In this document: piece after piece, positions 26,452-38,000 of the stretch | How positions within the stretch are numbered: position 1 is the stretch's first letter | How the letters are laid out: every line of letters begins with the position of its first letter | Assembly: GCA_043738095.1 (NCBI GenBank) | Contig: JAYSZI010000067.1 | Span: 87,780-151,779, forward strand | DNA: 64,000 nucleotides | Direction of reading: 5' to 3' | Origin: Lysobacter_K sp043738095 | Lineage (GTDB): Bacteria > Pseudomonadota > Gammaproteobacteria > Xanthomonadales > Xanthomonadaceae | The notes under the pieces: model-generated | Seen by the model: only the letters and a program-made list of their open reading frames with translations | Database searches by the model: none | What the model was told of the DNA's origin: nothing | Position numbers and translations under genes: made by a program

Positions 26452-26979
26452 CTAACCAGCGTTTTCAGATCGGCTACTCAGTTTGTCAAAAAATCGGCAA
26501 GCATGTGCTCGCCATTTTTTTGCGCCGTCTTCCATCAATGGCCTCAACAAACTGAGCGCTTCGGCGGCGTCCGGCTTGCGCATCTCCAGATCCATAAACC
26601 GTTGAAAGGAAGCAGGATCCCTGGCATCAATTGGTGCGACATCCCAGTCTTCGCCGTGACGACTGTAGAGCTCAGTCAACCTGACAGAACCGCTAGTCGC
26701 TCCTCCAGCAATAGCCTTCTCAGGGGTCGTACTCGGACGAGCTTTGACGGACGGAAATCCTCCATCGGCTGACCAACCCAGTTCCACCGTGAAAGCATTG
26801 CGTTTTTCATTAGGAATGAAGGATGTGAAAGCAGCAAGCCCAGGGCGAGTCAAGTCCATGTAGACGATCTCGCCTCTAAAAACTAGATATCCCTCGTCCT
26901 TCGGCAGACGCTTCAACCTTGCGTGCGACATTTGCTCCGAAGACAAAACTTCCAGCGCTGACCTGAATTCCTTTTTCAT
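26452..26979 (-). CDS. Unrecognised accessory protein, possible orphan immunity protein
   Basis: A 175-residue cytoplasmic protein (MKKEFRSALEVLSSEQMSH). The central part, YLVFRGEIVYMDLTRPGLAA followed by RNAFTVELGWSADGGFP, has the look of small beta-rich domains such as DUF4304-type proteins found beside polymorphic toxins, but I cannot assign a family. No TM helix or signal. It is lower in GC than core genes and lies 70 bases downstream of the Imm-like gene in the same orientation. Immunity function is inferred from context only. Confidence 0.6.
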   Translation of the reverse strand: MKKEFRSALEVLSSEQMSHARLKRLPKDEGYLVFRGEIVYMDLTRPGLAAFTSFIPNEKRNAFTVELGWSADGGFPSVKARPSTTPEKAIAGGATSGSVRLTELYSRHGEDWDVAPIDARDPASFQRFMDLEMRKPDAAEALSLLRPLMEDGAKKWRAHACRFFDKLSSRSENAG

Positions 26980-27049
26980 ATGGGTACAGACCCACCATGA
27001 GAAGCGAGTTGGAGCTCGTCCACCTCAATTAGTCTTCGTAAGTTGCGCC

Positions 27050-27610
27050 TCAGCTTTTCCAGGGTTTGGGGTCGAAGGTGTTGCGGAGCAACAGGAACCC
27101 CTTCAGCTTCGCCTTTTTAATCCTATCCCGAAATTCCTCGGTCACGTAAATCCGGAACTGAAAAGCTTGATCATCGGGCACAGTGAAGATTTCCGCATCG
27201 CCAACACGACCCTTGTGAAACGCAGGCTCCATTACCAAATGAGGTGCGGAGCGGAGTGTCCTCTCATGATTTAGACAATCGACGATTGTTGTCGACCAGT
27301 ACCAGAAAAATTTTTCACTTCGCCCCTTGAGATCAGCCTCGAATAATGAGCCTGTGCGTTCTAGTTGCAAGGTTTCAACAGCCCGTTCGGAAAAAAGCCT
27401 GGCACTGCCAAACAAGCAGTGCACATCCCCAAGCTTGACAGGTTGTGACTTTGCGCCCCCAAAGCCCGGCTCGAGATTCAGAGGAACCTCATTTGATGAA
27501 GGCAAAACTACGCGGCCCGATTGAAGCCCCATCAGCTTACTTTCCAGCCCGGTATCTTCGAACTTATAGGCCATATAATCGTAGCCGCCATGGAGCATGT
27601 AAATCTCCAT
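27050..27610 (-). CDS. Imm11/Imm43 (DUF1629)-like immunity protein candidate
   Basis: A 186-residue cytoplasmic protein starting seven bases after the stop of the AHH toxin fragment, with GAGGG as RBS. The pattern is that of DUF1629/Imm43-like immunity proteins: a central YWSTTIVDCLNHERTLRSAP (the 'v-n-x-x-DCLD' block), then FQFRIYVTEEFRDRIKKAKL and a closing KGFLLLRNTF. The family assignment is by eye. Tight spacing makes it the probable cognate antidote of the upstream nuclease tip. Confidence 0.7.
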   Translation of the reverse strand: MEIYMLHGGYDYMAYKFEDTGLESKLMGLQSGRVVLPSSNEVPLNLEPGFGGAKSQPVKLGDVHCLFGSARLFSERAVETLQLERTGSLFEADLKGRSEKFFWYWSTTIVDCLNHERTLRSAPHLVMEPAFHKGRVGDAEIFTVPDDQAFQFRIYVTEEFRDRIKKAKLKGFLLLRNTFDPKPWKS

Positions 27611-27617
27611 CTTACCC

Positions 27618-28235
27618 TCAATGCTTATTCAATCTAAATGCTCCAGTGAGCAAATCTTCACGCACGCGATTAAGCTCGTTGATCAGTGCCGTTTTATCAT
27701 GTGCGAGTGGCCGCAAGCGTTCTAACACTACTTGCTCATAGGCTCGCGCATGCTTGCCGCAGTGAATTGAACCAATGCCAGGTTTACCGCACCCGGGCAG
27801 GAACACACCATTCATCATTGAGTTCACGTCGATTCCCTGCCTTGTCAGAATTGCTCTAGCTTGCAGCCCTTCCTGATAAGCACCGCCGACAATGTGGTGA
27901 GCTTGATGGCCGACCGGTACCTTGTTGCCCAATAGCTCCACCATGTTGTGCCGCAAAACAGTACTGCTGGCCGGATAGGCCAACTTCGACTTGACCGTCG
28001 TCTGACTCCAAATGCGGCCAAACAACCGCGCAGCTTCGTCACCGAGCCTCGCCACCGGGCGCAGTAACTGAGCTTGCTGTAGACAACCTCCTCGATGATC
28101 TCCTTTACCGGCACCCACATAGTTGCCGGACAGGATGTTGAAGCTGATCGATGCCGCTGTGTAGAGGCTTGAGGCGATGTTGAACGATGCGTCGACATCG
28201 CCCAGCGTCATGTACACGCTCGGGTCCGCACCCAT
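27618..28235 (-). CDS. Orphan Rhs C-terminal tip with AHH nuclease domain
   Basis: A 205-residue open frame that is not a free-standing gene in origin. It begins MGADPSVYMTLGD, the stretch that follows an Rhs core, and its C-terminal 100 residues match the AHH nuclease family: VGHQAHHIVGGAYQEG with the His pair, GIDVNSMMNGVFLPG, then GSIHCGKHARAYEQVVLERL. AHH is a predicted HNH-fold DNase of polymorphic toxins. The ATG may be only an internal Met that became the first codon after a frameshift. A second slip may exist near 28105, where another frame reads KEIIEEVVYSKLS. Activity is uncertain. Confidence 0.72.
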   Translation of the reverse strand: MGADPSVYMTLGDVDASFNIASSLYTAASISFNILSGNYVGAGKGDHRGGCLQQAQLLRPVARLGDEAARLFGRIWSQTTVKSKLAYPASSTVLRHNMVELLGNKVPVGHQAHHIVGGAYQEGLQARAILTRQGIDVNSMMNGVFLPGCGKPGIGSIHCGKHARAYEQVVLERLRPLAHDKTALINELNRVREDLLTGAFRLNKH

Positions 28236-28366
28236 GACCGGCTGGCGTTCGCGTACAGGTACTTGTGCAGGCTCAGCGGGTCCTGGCTGAAACCCGCAAA
28301 GTCATCCTGCTGCGTAAACCGCCCGGTACTTGGAGCCATGTATCGGGCTCGGAGGTATTAGAACCT
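28200..28366 (-). pseudogene. Rhs core remnant in front of the orphan AHH tip
   Basis: On the minus strand this stretch reads as the end of an Rhs core in a frame different from the tip: YLRARYMAPSTGRF, then DPLSLHKYLYANA. The last codons before the tip appear to have lost one base (GCCAGCCGG where GCCAACCCGG would give N-P-V-M-G), moving the tip out of frame. There is a stop just before YLRARY where a complete Rhs has G-x-YYLRARY. So this is a short 5'-truncated core fragment joined to a tip, not an intact rhs. It resembles but does not duplicate the core end of the large gene (YLRARYLDSGVGRF). Confidence 0.75.
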
Positions 28367-28454
28367 GAGTCAAAACGGGCTTCGTTCGCGATTGTTGGCG
28401 GAGTGCGTGTCAAAGGTTAGTACTTAATGGCCCAGTTCTCGCCAAAGCACGTCG

Positions 28455-29090
28455 TTATGGCTTCTGTTGCATTTGAAAAGCAATGAATCTCATTGCCTTA
28501 CTCAACGCGTCAGGAGAGCCCAAAAAAAATAGCCATGCCGGATCTTGATACAGCACAAAGACCATATCAGATCCACTACGAATCGATGCTTCTGCATGAC
28601 GGACTGAAGGAGCCCAGTGACCTGCTCGCCTGCCGAGGTCAGTCGCATATCCTATGAACGTTGTCGCATAGGCGCGGAACGGAAGCGAGGCCAATGCTTG
28701 GGGGGCGAGCACTATCGCCGGAAGGGCTGGCCTATGGGATACAGGCGAGTCACCAGGTTTCGGGGGAGCAGTCTGGAATGAGCCCTCCCGCCAAAACTCA
28801 GCCACAGCCGGCGAAACTGCGTCTTCACGAGAGAGGCAGGGAACTTCAAACTTGCAAGAGATACGGGATTGCAGTTCCGTAGCCCACTGCGGCGGTCGGT
28901 CAACGCCATCGAGCCAGTTCGCCTTGTAACCGGGGAAGACGACCTGCTCAGCCTTTTCAATCAATTTAACGATCAATCCAGTAACGATTTCCTTGTCCGG
29001 GATGAGCTGATTCCTAAGCTGAAGCATGAAGTTCCGCCCGTGCAGAGCTCGCGCCAAAGCGGCATCCGTATCTTGAAGCAGATCAGCCAT
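28455..29090 (-). CDS. Probable cognate immunity protein of the giant Rhs toxin
   Basis: A 211-residue protein whose ATG shares one base with the TAA stop of the giant Rhs gene (TAATG), so translation is coupled. No family recognised. It is soluble, with a helical N-terminal half (FMLQLRNQLIPDKEIVTGLI, VKLIEKAEQVVFPG) and a C-terminal part ending MVFVLYQDPAWLFFLGSPDA and FIAFQMQQKP. Composition is less GC-rich than core genes. Position directly after a toxin tip is diagnostic for immunity genes in Rhs and CDI systems; function is inferred from that position. Confidence 0.75.
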   Translation of the reverse strand: MADLLQDTDAALARALHGRNFMLQLRNQLIPDKEIVTGLIVKLIEKAEQVVFPGYKANWLDGVDRPPQWATELQSRISCKFEVPCLSREDAVSPAVAEFWREGSFQTAPPKPGDSPVSHRPALPAIVLAPQALASLPFRAYATTFIGYATDLGRRAGHWAPSVRHAEASIRSGSDMVFVLYQDPAWLFFLGSPDALSKAMRFIAFQMQQKP

Positions 29091-32000
29091 TACAAGTATT
29101 TATCAAGTTTAGGATAGATCGGGCTATAACCCGGAACGCCAACACAAGCAGCGTCTACAGCCCTTGTCGTTTGCTTGAGAATTTCCAGCACGTCCGCCTG
29201 CCCGGATGGCGACAGAGAATTGAATTCATCGAGCCGCTTCACTTTATGGCCATTCAACCGAGTAATAATCGATAACATCGAATGCAACTGCCTGTGTACC
29301 GTTTCGGAGACATCAGCCAGGTCTTGGTTAACTGGCCCACCTAAATACTTAGGGCGTGCGTGGTGACCGTGAAATCTGTCCGAAATTTTGTCAACAGATT
29401 TGCACAGTGTTCCGACGATCCGATTGTAGGTTTGATAGGCACGGTTCGCATCACGAGACCTGAGATATGCCGCCTGGAAGTGCGAAAACCCGATATTGGC
29501 AAACCCTCCTGCTAGACCTATGAAATGCCCAGAGGGATCTACATAAGTTGTCGGATTGTCGTGTGCATAAATGTAGTCGTGCAGCGAAAGCGGATCGCAC
29601 TGCGTCCCTGGCCAGGAGTCGGCGGAGATAAAACGACCGACACCCGAGTCCAGGTATCTGGCCCGCAGGTAATAGAACCCGAGGTTCGGATCCATTTGCT
29701 CCCCCGCGAACAGGAAGGCGTTCGCACTGCTGCCGGTATGCACCTCGGTTTCGCCGAAGGCTTCAAACCAGTAGCGATCGCCAGCCGCTCCGTCGGCGGC
29801 GGTCAGCAGACGCGTGCTACCCAGACCGTCGCCGTGCAGCCAGGTCGTCTGCGCGCCTTGGCTGCGAGCGATGCGGTCGTCGCCGACCAGATGCAGCACG
29901 GGTGCCGATGCATCGGGGCGTTCCTCGATCACCTGCGCGTACGTTGCCACCGGATCCACGACGAAGCGCGTGGCGAGGCCGTTGACCGTCTGCGACTGGC
30001 GGATGCCGTTGGCGTCGTAGCGATAACTCAGCGCTGCAGTCGGGGTGATCGCATCGACCAAGCGGCTTGCGCCGTCGTAGCTGTACGTGCTCTGGCCCGC
30101 GGGTTCGGTCTTGCCTATCAGGCTGCCGTTGGCGTCGTACTGATGGGCAGTGGACGTGCCGTCGCTGACTTGCTCCCGTTGCAGACGGTCGTTGCTGTCG
30201 TAGGCATACGTGGTGGTGCGAGTGATGCCAGCCTTGGTGCGCGCCTGAGTCAGACGGTTGCCGACGGCATCGTAGGTCCACACGCTGGTGCGGTGGCCAC
30301 GGGTGCTGTCGGTGACCTGCTCGCGGGTGAGCCGCTTGAGCGTGTCGTACTGGTAGGCGATGGTGCGGGTCGCTCCGACGCCTTGCTCCACCACCTGGGT
30401 CCGCAGACCCGAGGCATCGGTGGTGTAGGTCAGACCCAGCAGCACAGCACCGGTGGCGGTGCGATGCAGTAGCGTCTTTAGGCGGTTGCGCAGGTCGTAG
30501 GTGTAGTCGCTGCGGGCGCCGTTGGGCAGCGTCACAGTACCGCGGTTGCCTACCGCGTCGTAACCGTAAGCAGTTGTCTGTCCATCACGGACGACCGTTG
30601 CCAGCCGGTTCGTTGCGTCGAAGGTGTAAGCAACGGCCTGCTGACTGGTCACCAGCCGGGTTCGGTTGCCGGCGGCATCGTAGGCATAGCTGATGCTTAC
30701 GCCGTCAGGCTGCTGCAGCGACAGCAACCGGTCGCGGGCGTCGTAGGTGCTGACCGTGACACCAGCCGCATCGGTTTGCGTCGCGACCTGGCCGGTGGCG
30801 GTGTACGTGGTGACCATACCGGTGCCATCAGCATGTCGTACTTCGACAATCCGGTTGTTGCTGTCGTAGCTGCGGACGGTTTGCGCGCCGTTGAAGTCGA
30901 CGTGGCGGACCAGGTTGCCGTTGGCGTCGTAGGACTTGGTTTCGCGCTGGCCACCCGGCAATACGCGGGCGACTTCGCGGCCGGCCGCGTCATATACCCA
31001 ACGCGTGACCCGGCCGAGCGCATCAGTCTGCGTAATCTTGTGGCCGGATTCGTCGTAACCATACGCGGTACGTTGGCCGGTAGCGTCCACCACCGCCGCA
31101 AGTTGGCCCAGCGACGTGTACTCGAACGCGGTGACGCGCCCCATCTCGTCGGTCTGACTGGTCTTGCGGCCCAATGCGTCGTAAACCAGCCTCGTTCGCG
31201 GGTTGTCCGTGTCCGATGTGGTGCTATCCGGATGGATAGTCTCAATCAGACGGCCCGCCGCGTCGTACACGAATTTGGTTACGCGATTCAACGCATCACG
31301 CACCGAGGCTTTGGTGCCAGTCGTGTTATAGGCCGTGGTGGTGACCTGGTTCAACGGGTTGGTCGTGGTGGTCAGACGACCGGAATCATCGTAGGTGAAT
31401 CGCGTGACGTTGCCGCGGGCATCTGTCTGCGTGAGTTCGCGGCCCGCCTTGTCGTACACGGCCTTAGTGACCGCGCCGTCAGGGTAACGGGTTTCCACCA
31501 GGCGCCCGGCAGCGTCGAAGACCGTCGCGGTGGTGCGCCCCGCGCGGTCGGTTTTGCTGAGCAGATGATTCTCGGCATCGTAACTCTGCGCCTCCGTTGT
31601 CCCGTCGGGATAGCGGGTCTCCACCAGGTTGCCGTACGCGTCGTAGTACAGCTCGGTACGTCGACCCAATACATCGATCTGCGCGGACTCCTTGTCAATG
31701 GCGTTGTATTCGACGCGGGTGATGTTGCCCATCGGATCAACCGTAGCGATGCGGCGACCTTTGGCGTCATACGTGTGTTGCGTGACGAGTGTCCGCTCCA
31801 GGCCGGCCTCATCGGTGTAACGGCGGGCTTCGGTCAGCACGCGACCTGCGCTGTCGTAGGTGTATTCGACAGCGACGCCTAGCGCGTTGGTTTCGCGCAG
31901 CTTGTTACCGCGACTGTCGTAGACGTAGGCGGTCGTCACGCCGAGCGGTTGTCGCATCTCGGTGAGATTGCCACTGGTCGAGTAGGTGAAGTCGGTACGC

Positions 32001-35000
32001 AGCCCTAACGCATCGGTCATTGATGTCAGCTGTCCGGTGCGACTGTTGTAGACGTTGTTGGCCGTGACCGTGCCGGCCGCGTCGGTCTGCGTCAGCACCT
32101 GGCCGCGGTCGTCATAACGCCACGTCGTGACCTGGCCGAGCGGATTGGTTTCCTTGACCTTGTTGCCTCGGGCGTCGTACTCCCAGCGCCACACTTCACC
32201 TTCTCCATTTTCGCGGCTGGTTTCGTTGCCGTACTGGTCGTAGGTACGCTTGGTGACCTCGCCCAGTGCATTGATTTCCTGCAGCACGCGGCCGTTGTCG
32301 TCAAATGCGTAGGTCGTGGAGTTGCCAAGGCGGTCCTTGATGATCTGGGTCCGGCCCTGGAGATCGATCGTGTATTCGATACGACGGCCTTCGGCATCGA
32401 CATGCGCGATCAAACGACCGTTGTCGTCGTATTCATTGCGGCTTGCACGCACGCCGCGCGGGTCAATGATGTCCTGCAGATAATGCGGGAAACGCCCTTG
32501 CAGATAGCCGAAGCGGGTGACGCCACCGACCTGATCCACAACTGCCGACAGGTCGCCCTTGGCATCGTAGGTGTAATCGATAAAGTTGCCGTCCGGCAGA
32601 CGGATGGTGATGATCCGGCCAGCACTGTCGCGGATGAACTGGACGCCCACGCCGCTGGAGTGAACCACGCCGTCACGGCTATAGGTCAGCGAGTTGCCAT
32701 CGAGATCGGTGACCTTGCGGATGCCCTGACGCTGATCGATGTCGTAGGCCATGCCCTCCTTGGTGGTCAGGCGGTAGTAGTTCGGATCCGCCGGTTCGCC
32801 TTCGCCCAAGTCAATCAACTGGTTGCCATTGAGACGTAGCGTGCCGTAGCTCGTTCGCTCCAACTTTGAGTAAGTTCCGGGCAATGGCTCGAACGCGAGT
32901 TGCACGTCGACATTGGGTACCAAGAACTGGCACTCGGGCACGGCCTTGGCGCGGAATTTTTCTAGCTTTCCGTCGGGCAAAGCGATGGTGACGACCGGGT
33001 CGCCCATCGGCTGGACGCACCAGTTGCTGAAGAAACCGGAGCGGTACTGGTTAAGACTCCAGCCCAATCCAATTGTGCGCGACTCATGGATGCGCACGTT
33101 CTGGTAGTCAACGCTCCAGCCGTGGCCGAAGTCGAGTGATTGCCCGCTGCGGCGTGTGTCGTAGGTACGCGTCACGGTGAGCGGGATTCCCATCACCGGG
33201 ATCGACACATCCTCAAAGCTCAGACTGAAGTGGCCGAGTTTCATCTCTCCTTCAATGACGACGTTGCTGAATGCCTTGGCTTCGTGGCCCAACTGGTCCC
33301 AGGCCTGTAGTACGACCACGTACTGGCCGTTGAGCAACGAGGTTGGATCCAACGTGCCCAATTCCCCCGATGCCGCAGTGGATCCGGTTGCGATGACCTT
33401 GGCGTACGTGCCATTCCTGTCAAACAGGGAAAGCTTCCAACCGGCGAGGTCGGCATCGGCCACCGCGCCCATCACCGCCATCGGCGCAGTGACAATGGCC
33501 TCTTCCAGCGGTGCCGATAGCGACACGGTCGGGCCGTCGCTGCTGTTGGGATCAAGTACGAGGAACTCTGTCGTTGCCGTCGTGATTTCGTAACTATCGC
33601 TGACGGTCACCGTCAGCTCATGGCGACCGATTACGCCCGACCGCACTGAGGCTGTCAGATTGGAATCCATAGGCACCACGACGCCGTCCAAGCGAAGCAC
33701 TACGGTGACCTGCGATGCGGCATTGGCCGGGACCACGCTGACTAACAGCGGCACGTTCGGCCCGACCTGAGCTGTCGAGAGTTCGATGCGGGCGCTTAGC
33801 GGCGCGCCTTCGACCACATGCAGCGCCCATCCTTGTTCGGTCCATAGCGCGCCATCGCTGACACGCACACGCACGTTGTACTCGCCGGCCTGGGTAGGAA
33901 CCCAGTCAATACGGCCAGTCAGCGCATCGATCTGCATCCCTGCCGGTGATTGCGCGAGGCTGTAGGCAAGCACGTCGCCATCGAGATCGCGCGTCTGCAC
34001 GTCGTAGCGGTAGCCATAGCCGACTTTCCCTGAATTCGCCGGGGCACTGAGGATCTCCGGCGCGGAATTGTCACCACCAGCCCCGTGCTCGGAAACTTGC
34101 ACTGTGTAGCGCTGCCAGGCAGCGCCGCCACGTCCATCCGCGACCTGCACTTTGACGGTGTGATCCCCCAGTTGCGCGGCGATAGGGGTCCACGTGATCA
34201 CGCCGGTGGCGGGGTCGATGCTCATGCCCTGCGGACGTTCGCTCAGTTCGTACTTAAGCGCGTCGCTGTCCGCATCCGTGGCAGCCACGCCATAGGTGTA
34301 GGCCTGGCCGATAGCCGCACGTGGATTGGGGACGCTGGTGATCTGTGGGGCACTGTTGTTGACTGGATCGTTCACGAAGACCGTGAATTGCTGGCGTGCC
34401 CAGCCACCACGGTCGTCGCGCACTTCCAGTTCAAAGATGTGCTCTCCCACCTGGGCGGCGGTCGGTGTCCAGTTCACTGTCGTGTCTGAGAGGATCGCGA
34501 CCCCGACCGGCACAACGTTCCACACATAGCTCAGCGGATCGCCGTCAGGATCTGTTGCGACTGCGGCATACCTATACGGCTGCCCTAAACTGACGGACAA
34601 CGTCGGCACACTGGCGATGGTCGGCGCGCGATTGGGCGTGGCGTACACGCGCACGCTGAAGCTTTGTTCCGCACGACCCTGGCGCTCGTCCGTAGCGATG
34701 ACCCTTACCTCAACAGGCGTCGCGGGGACGGTCTGCGGCAGCCACAGGATCGTGCCGGTAAGCGCGTCGATCTGCATGCCCGCAGGCGCGGCCCCGAGCG
34801 AATAACTGATCGCCTGGCCCTCCGGATCAACGGCGCGCACGTCGTAGCGGTAAGCCTGGTTGATCGTCGCCGCGTAAATCGGCGACGAGGTTATCCTCGG
34901 CAACTGGTTGGGTTCGGTCGAGGCCGCGACGTCAACGCTCCACGACTGGGACGCGACTTGGCCGTTGAGGCTGCGTGCCTGCACCACGAAGCTAAATCGG

Positions 35001-38000
35001 CCCGTCAGTCCCCAGCGCGGCACCCACAGGATCTCGCCGTTGCGCGGATTGATGCTGGCGCCATCCGGGGCGGTGACCAGATCGTAGATAACGACGTCGC
35101 CCAAGTGCGTCGAAATCGCATTCGCAACATAGCGGTACAACTTATGCTCGACGGCTTTGGTAGTCGCCGTCGACGCGAACGTTGGAGCGAGCATGCGCTC
35201 GGCGATGCCGACCACCCAGGATTGGGTAGCTTCCAAGCCTCCATGATCGGTGACGCTCAGTTGCATCACCCGGCCGGTCGCGACGTTGTTGCCAATCTCG
35301 CATTCCGTCTCAGCCGCACCCGTCAGCACAAGCGCCGTCACCTCAGCATCGCCGATGGCGTCGCGTGTCGTCGCAAATTCCGCTTTGATGGCCTGTCCAG
35401 GAGCGAGGGGGCCAATAGCGATCTTGCCCAGCAAAACTCCGCCTGCGTCGCCACGGTAGAACGCAACCTCGAGCCCCTGGCTTACGCCTGTACCACGGTT
35501 GGACACGTCCGCTGACAAACGCAGTCCCGTCGCGGTGACTACCCCATACGGGGCGGAGACCCGCAGATCGGACTGGTAGACGGTGGGTTGGGCGACCAAT
35601 TGCCGCCGGCCCACGACGTAGTTGGCCGACGGCGGACGTGTGCGGTCGACCGGACTAGGACGCATATCGCTACGCACCTGATCTAGCGCAAACGGCTGCT
35701 GGTGAATTACTCGCGCCGCCGAGTGCCAAGGAAGCGACGCGGACTTGTAGGCGCGTAGGGCCGAGTTCTCGCTCACGAACAGCGTCGCATCGCCCGTACC
35801 ATCCATGTCGACGAGGGCGGGAGTGTGCGAGCCGATGTCGTTCATGCCATTGAGGCGCCAAAGTACAGCGCCGCTTCGGCCGGCAAGCACGAGCAAGCCG
35901 TTCGCCGTGGCGTTGGGCGAGAGGATTTCCAACTGGCCATCACGATCGATATCGGATGCCACGGCCGCACGGAAATTTGAAGTGGCGCCGGCGATGCTGG
36001 CGGGAACGGTCCAGATCAGTTCGCCTTGGATCGAGTACAGACGGTTGAGCGCGGCGACATAGATGTCATCCACGCCATCGCCGGTGAAGTCCGCAATAAG
36101 CACAGGGCCAGCACCCCCAACCGCATTCTTGACCCAGACAAGATTTCCCTCGGCATCGGTCAGGCTCAGCCGGTAGCTGCCGGCGCTGGTGTGTTCACTG
36201 ATTACAAGATGCGGTCGGCCACTGCCAGGGATGACAATGGGCTCTTGGAAGCTGTAATAGACGGTGCCGTCCTTCGCGCTCGGCAACCGCTTGCGCAGCA
36301 CGCCGTTGGCATCGCGTATCTCGCCGCGGAAAAGCACTTCGCGGCGGCCATCACCGTCCAGATCGAGCGCGGCGGGGTTGCCCTGGTTGTAGTTGGCGTT
36401 CGCAGTGAACTGCCATTTCAGCAGCCCGTAGGCATTGAAAACCGCCGGCCCAACTAGGACTTCCGCCACGCCGTCGCCATCCAGGTCAGTGACACTGACG
36501 GCGCTGTTTGCCAACGAACTTGACGCAATCGGCGTCGTACTCACCCAGCGTTGGGTGCCGTCGGAGCGCAACGCCACCAAGTGACGCAGGGTATCGACGA
36601 ACAAAATGGTGAGCGCACCCTCACCTTCGAGATCGGCCATGGCCGGTTGCACGGACCAGTCTGGTGTGCGCGCGTTGTAGCTCCATAGCGTCTGGCCGGT
36701 GCGCGCGTTAAAAGCGTGCAGGCGGCGATTGTTGACGGTGGTGTCACTCTGGGACACCGCAATCACCGCCATCAGATCCTTCGAGGTCAGTTCGCCATCA
36801 AGATCCGTGTCGGCCAGCGGTCCCACAAGGGGTTGGCCCGGAAAACGCACTCGGGTGTTCGCCCACAGCGACCGCGGTGCGAATGGAGCTACGGCCGGAT
36901 CCTGCACTAGGCAAAACGGGTTGGCCGCTGCCATCGCGGCGGGGCTACTGGAACGCACCGCGCTGCCCAGCCACGAAAGCGAACCGGTGATGGCATTGAG
37001 GGTCGCGCCCGGAGGCACGACATCTGCGCGCCAAGCAGTTGTCTCCAGCACATTGACGTCGGTCACCGACGGGTTATATGCGTAGTTGCTGCCCACGGTA
37101 GCCAAAAGGCCTGGCGTCGAGCTGATCCGCGGTGCCTGATTGGGCAAATCGCCGAGCAGCGTGTAGATCTGCAGGTCGTAGTTGCTGTACTGGTCGCGCA
37201 CGCGCAGCACGACGCGTTCGTTCTTGCCGGCGAAGTTCGGCGGCACGGCCCACTGGATGCGGCCGCTGTCCGGATCCATGGTAAAGCCCGAAGGGCCAAG
37301 GAATACGTCGAAGCTCAGTTGCGCCGATGGGTCGGATGTCACCTTCGGAATGTAGGTATACGTGGTGCCCTGTACCGCGCGGCGCTCGGGGATCGAGGAA
37401 AAACGCGGCGGCAGCAACGCAGCATCGACGGTCAGTCGGAACGACTGTCGCGCTTGGGCGCCAGCCAGGTCACGCACGACTATCTCGATCGTGTGCTGGC
37501 CCTGCTGCGACGCATCGGGGATCCAAGTCAGCTGCCCCGTAAGCCGATTGATGACCGCCCCGATTGGCGCGGTGCCTAGCGCGTAGCTGACAGCATCACC
37601 GCGATCCGGATCGGCCACCGTCACCGCATAATCGTAGCGCCGGCTAACGCCGGTAGTCAGCGTGGGCAGCGAGGTGATGCGCGGCGCTTCATTCTGATCC
37701 ACGGCTTGGACCGAGAACGCCTGCTCATCGAAGAGCCCACCGCGATCTGTGGCACGCACCCGCACCCAAGCGGCATCAAGCGTGTTGTTGTCTAACTTGC
37801 ACTCGGTGACGTGTGGCGGGAGCAGCAGCTTCGCCGACAGCCGCTGCGGCTCGACACCGAGCCCGTGCCACGGGATCGTTAGGCGTTGTAGCGCGCCGGC
37901 CGGGAGATCGGCAATCGCCTGGACGTCAATCAGCACGTCATCGGCAAACACCTGCATAGCGATCGAATCGCCCACCGCCGCCAAGCCGCGATTGCCGACA

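Noticed and set aside
27327..27741. Plus-strand frames opposite the Imm-like gene and AHH tip
   Set aside because: Short, overlapping each other and without family features; the minus-strand frames have toxin/antidote spacing and motifs.
29525..30472. Long plus-strand frames opposite the Rhs YD repeats
   Set aside because: YD-repeat DNA keeps several frames open; the antisense products are repetitive 'AVGVV'-like sequence with no match to a protein type.
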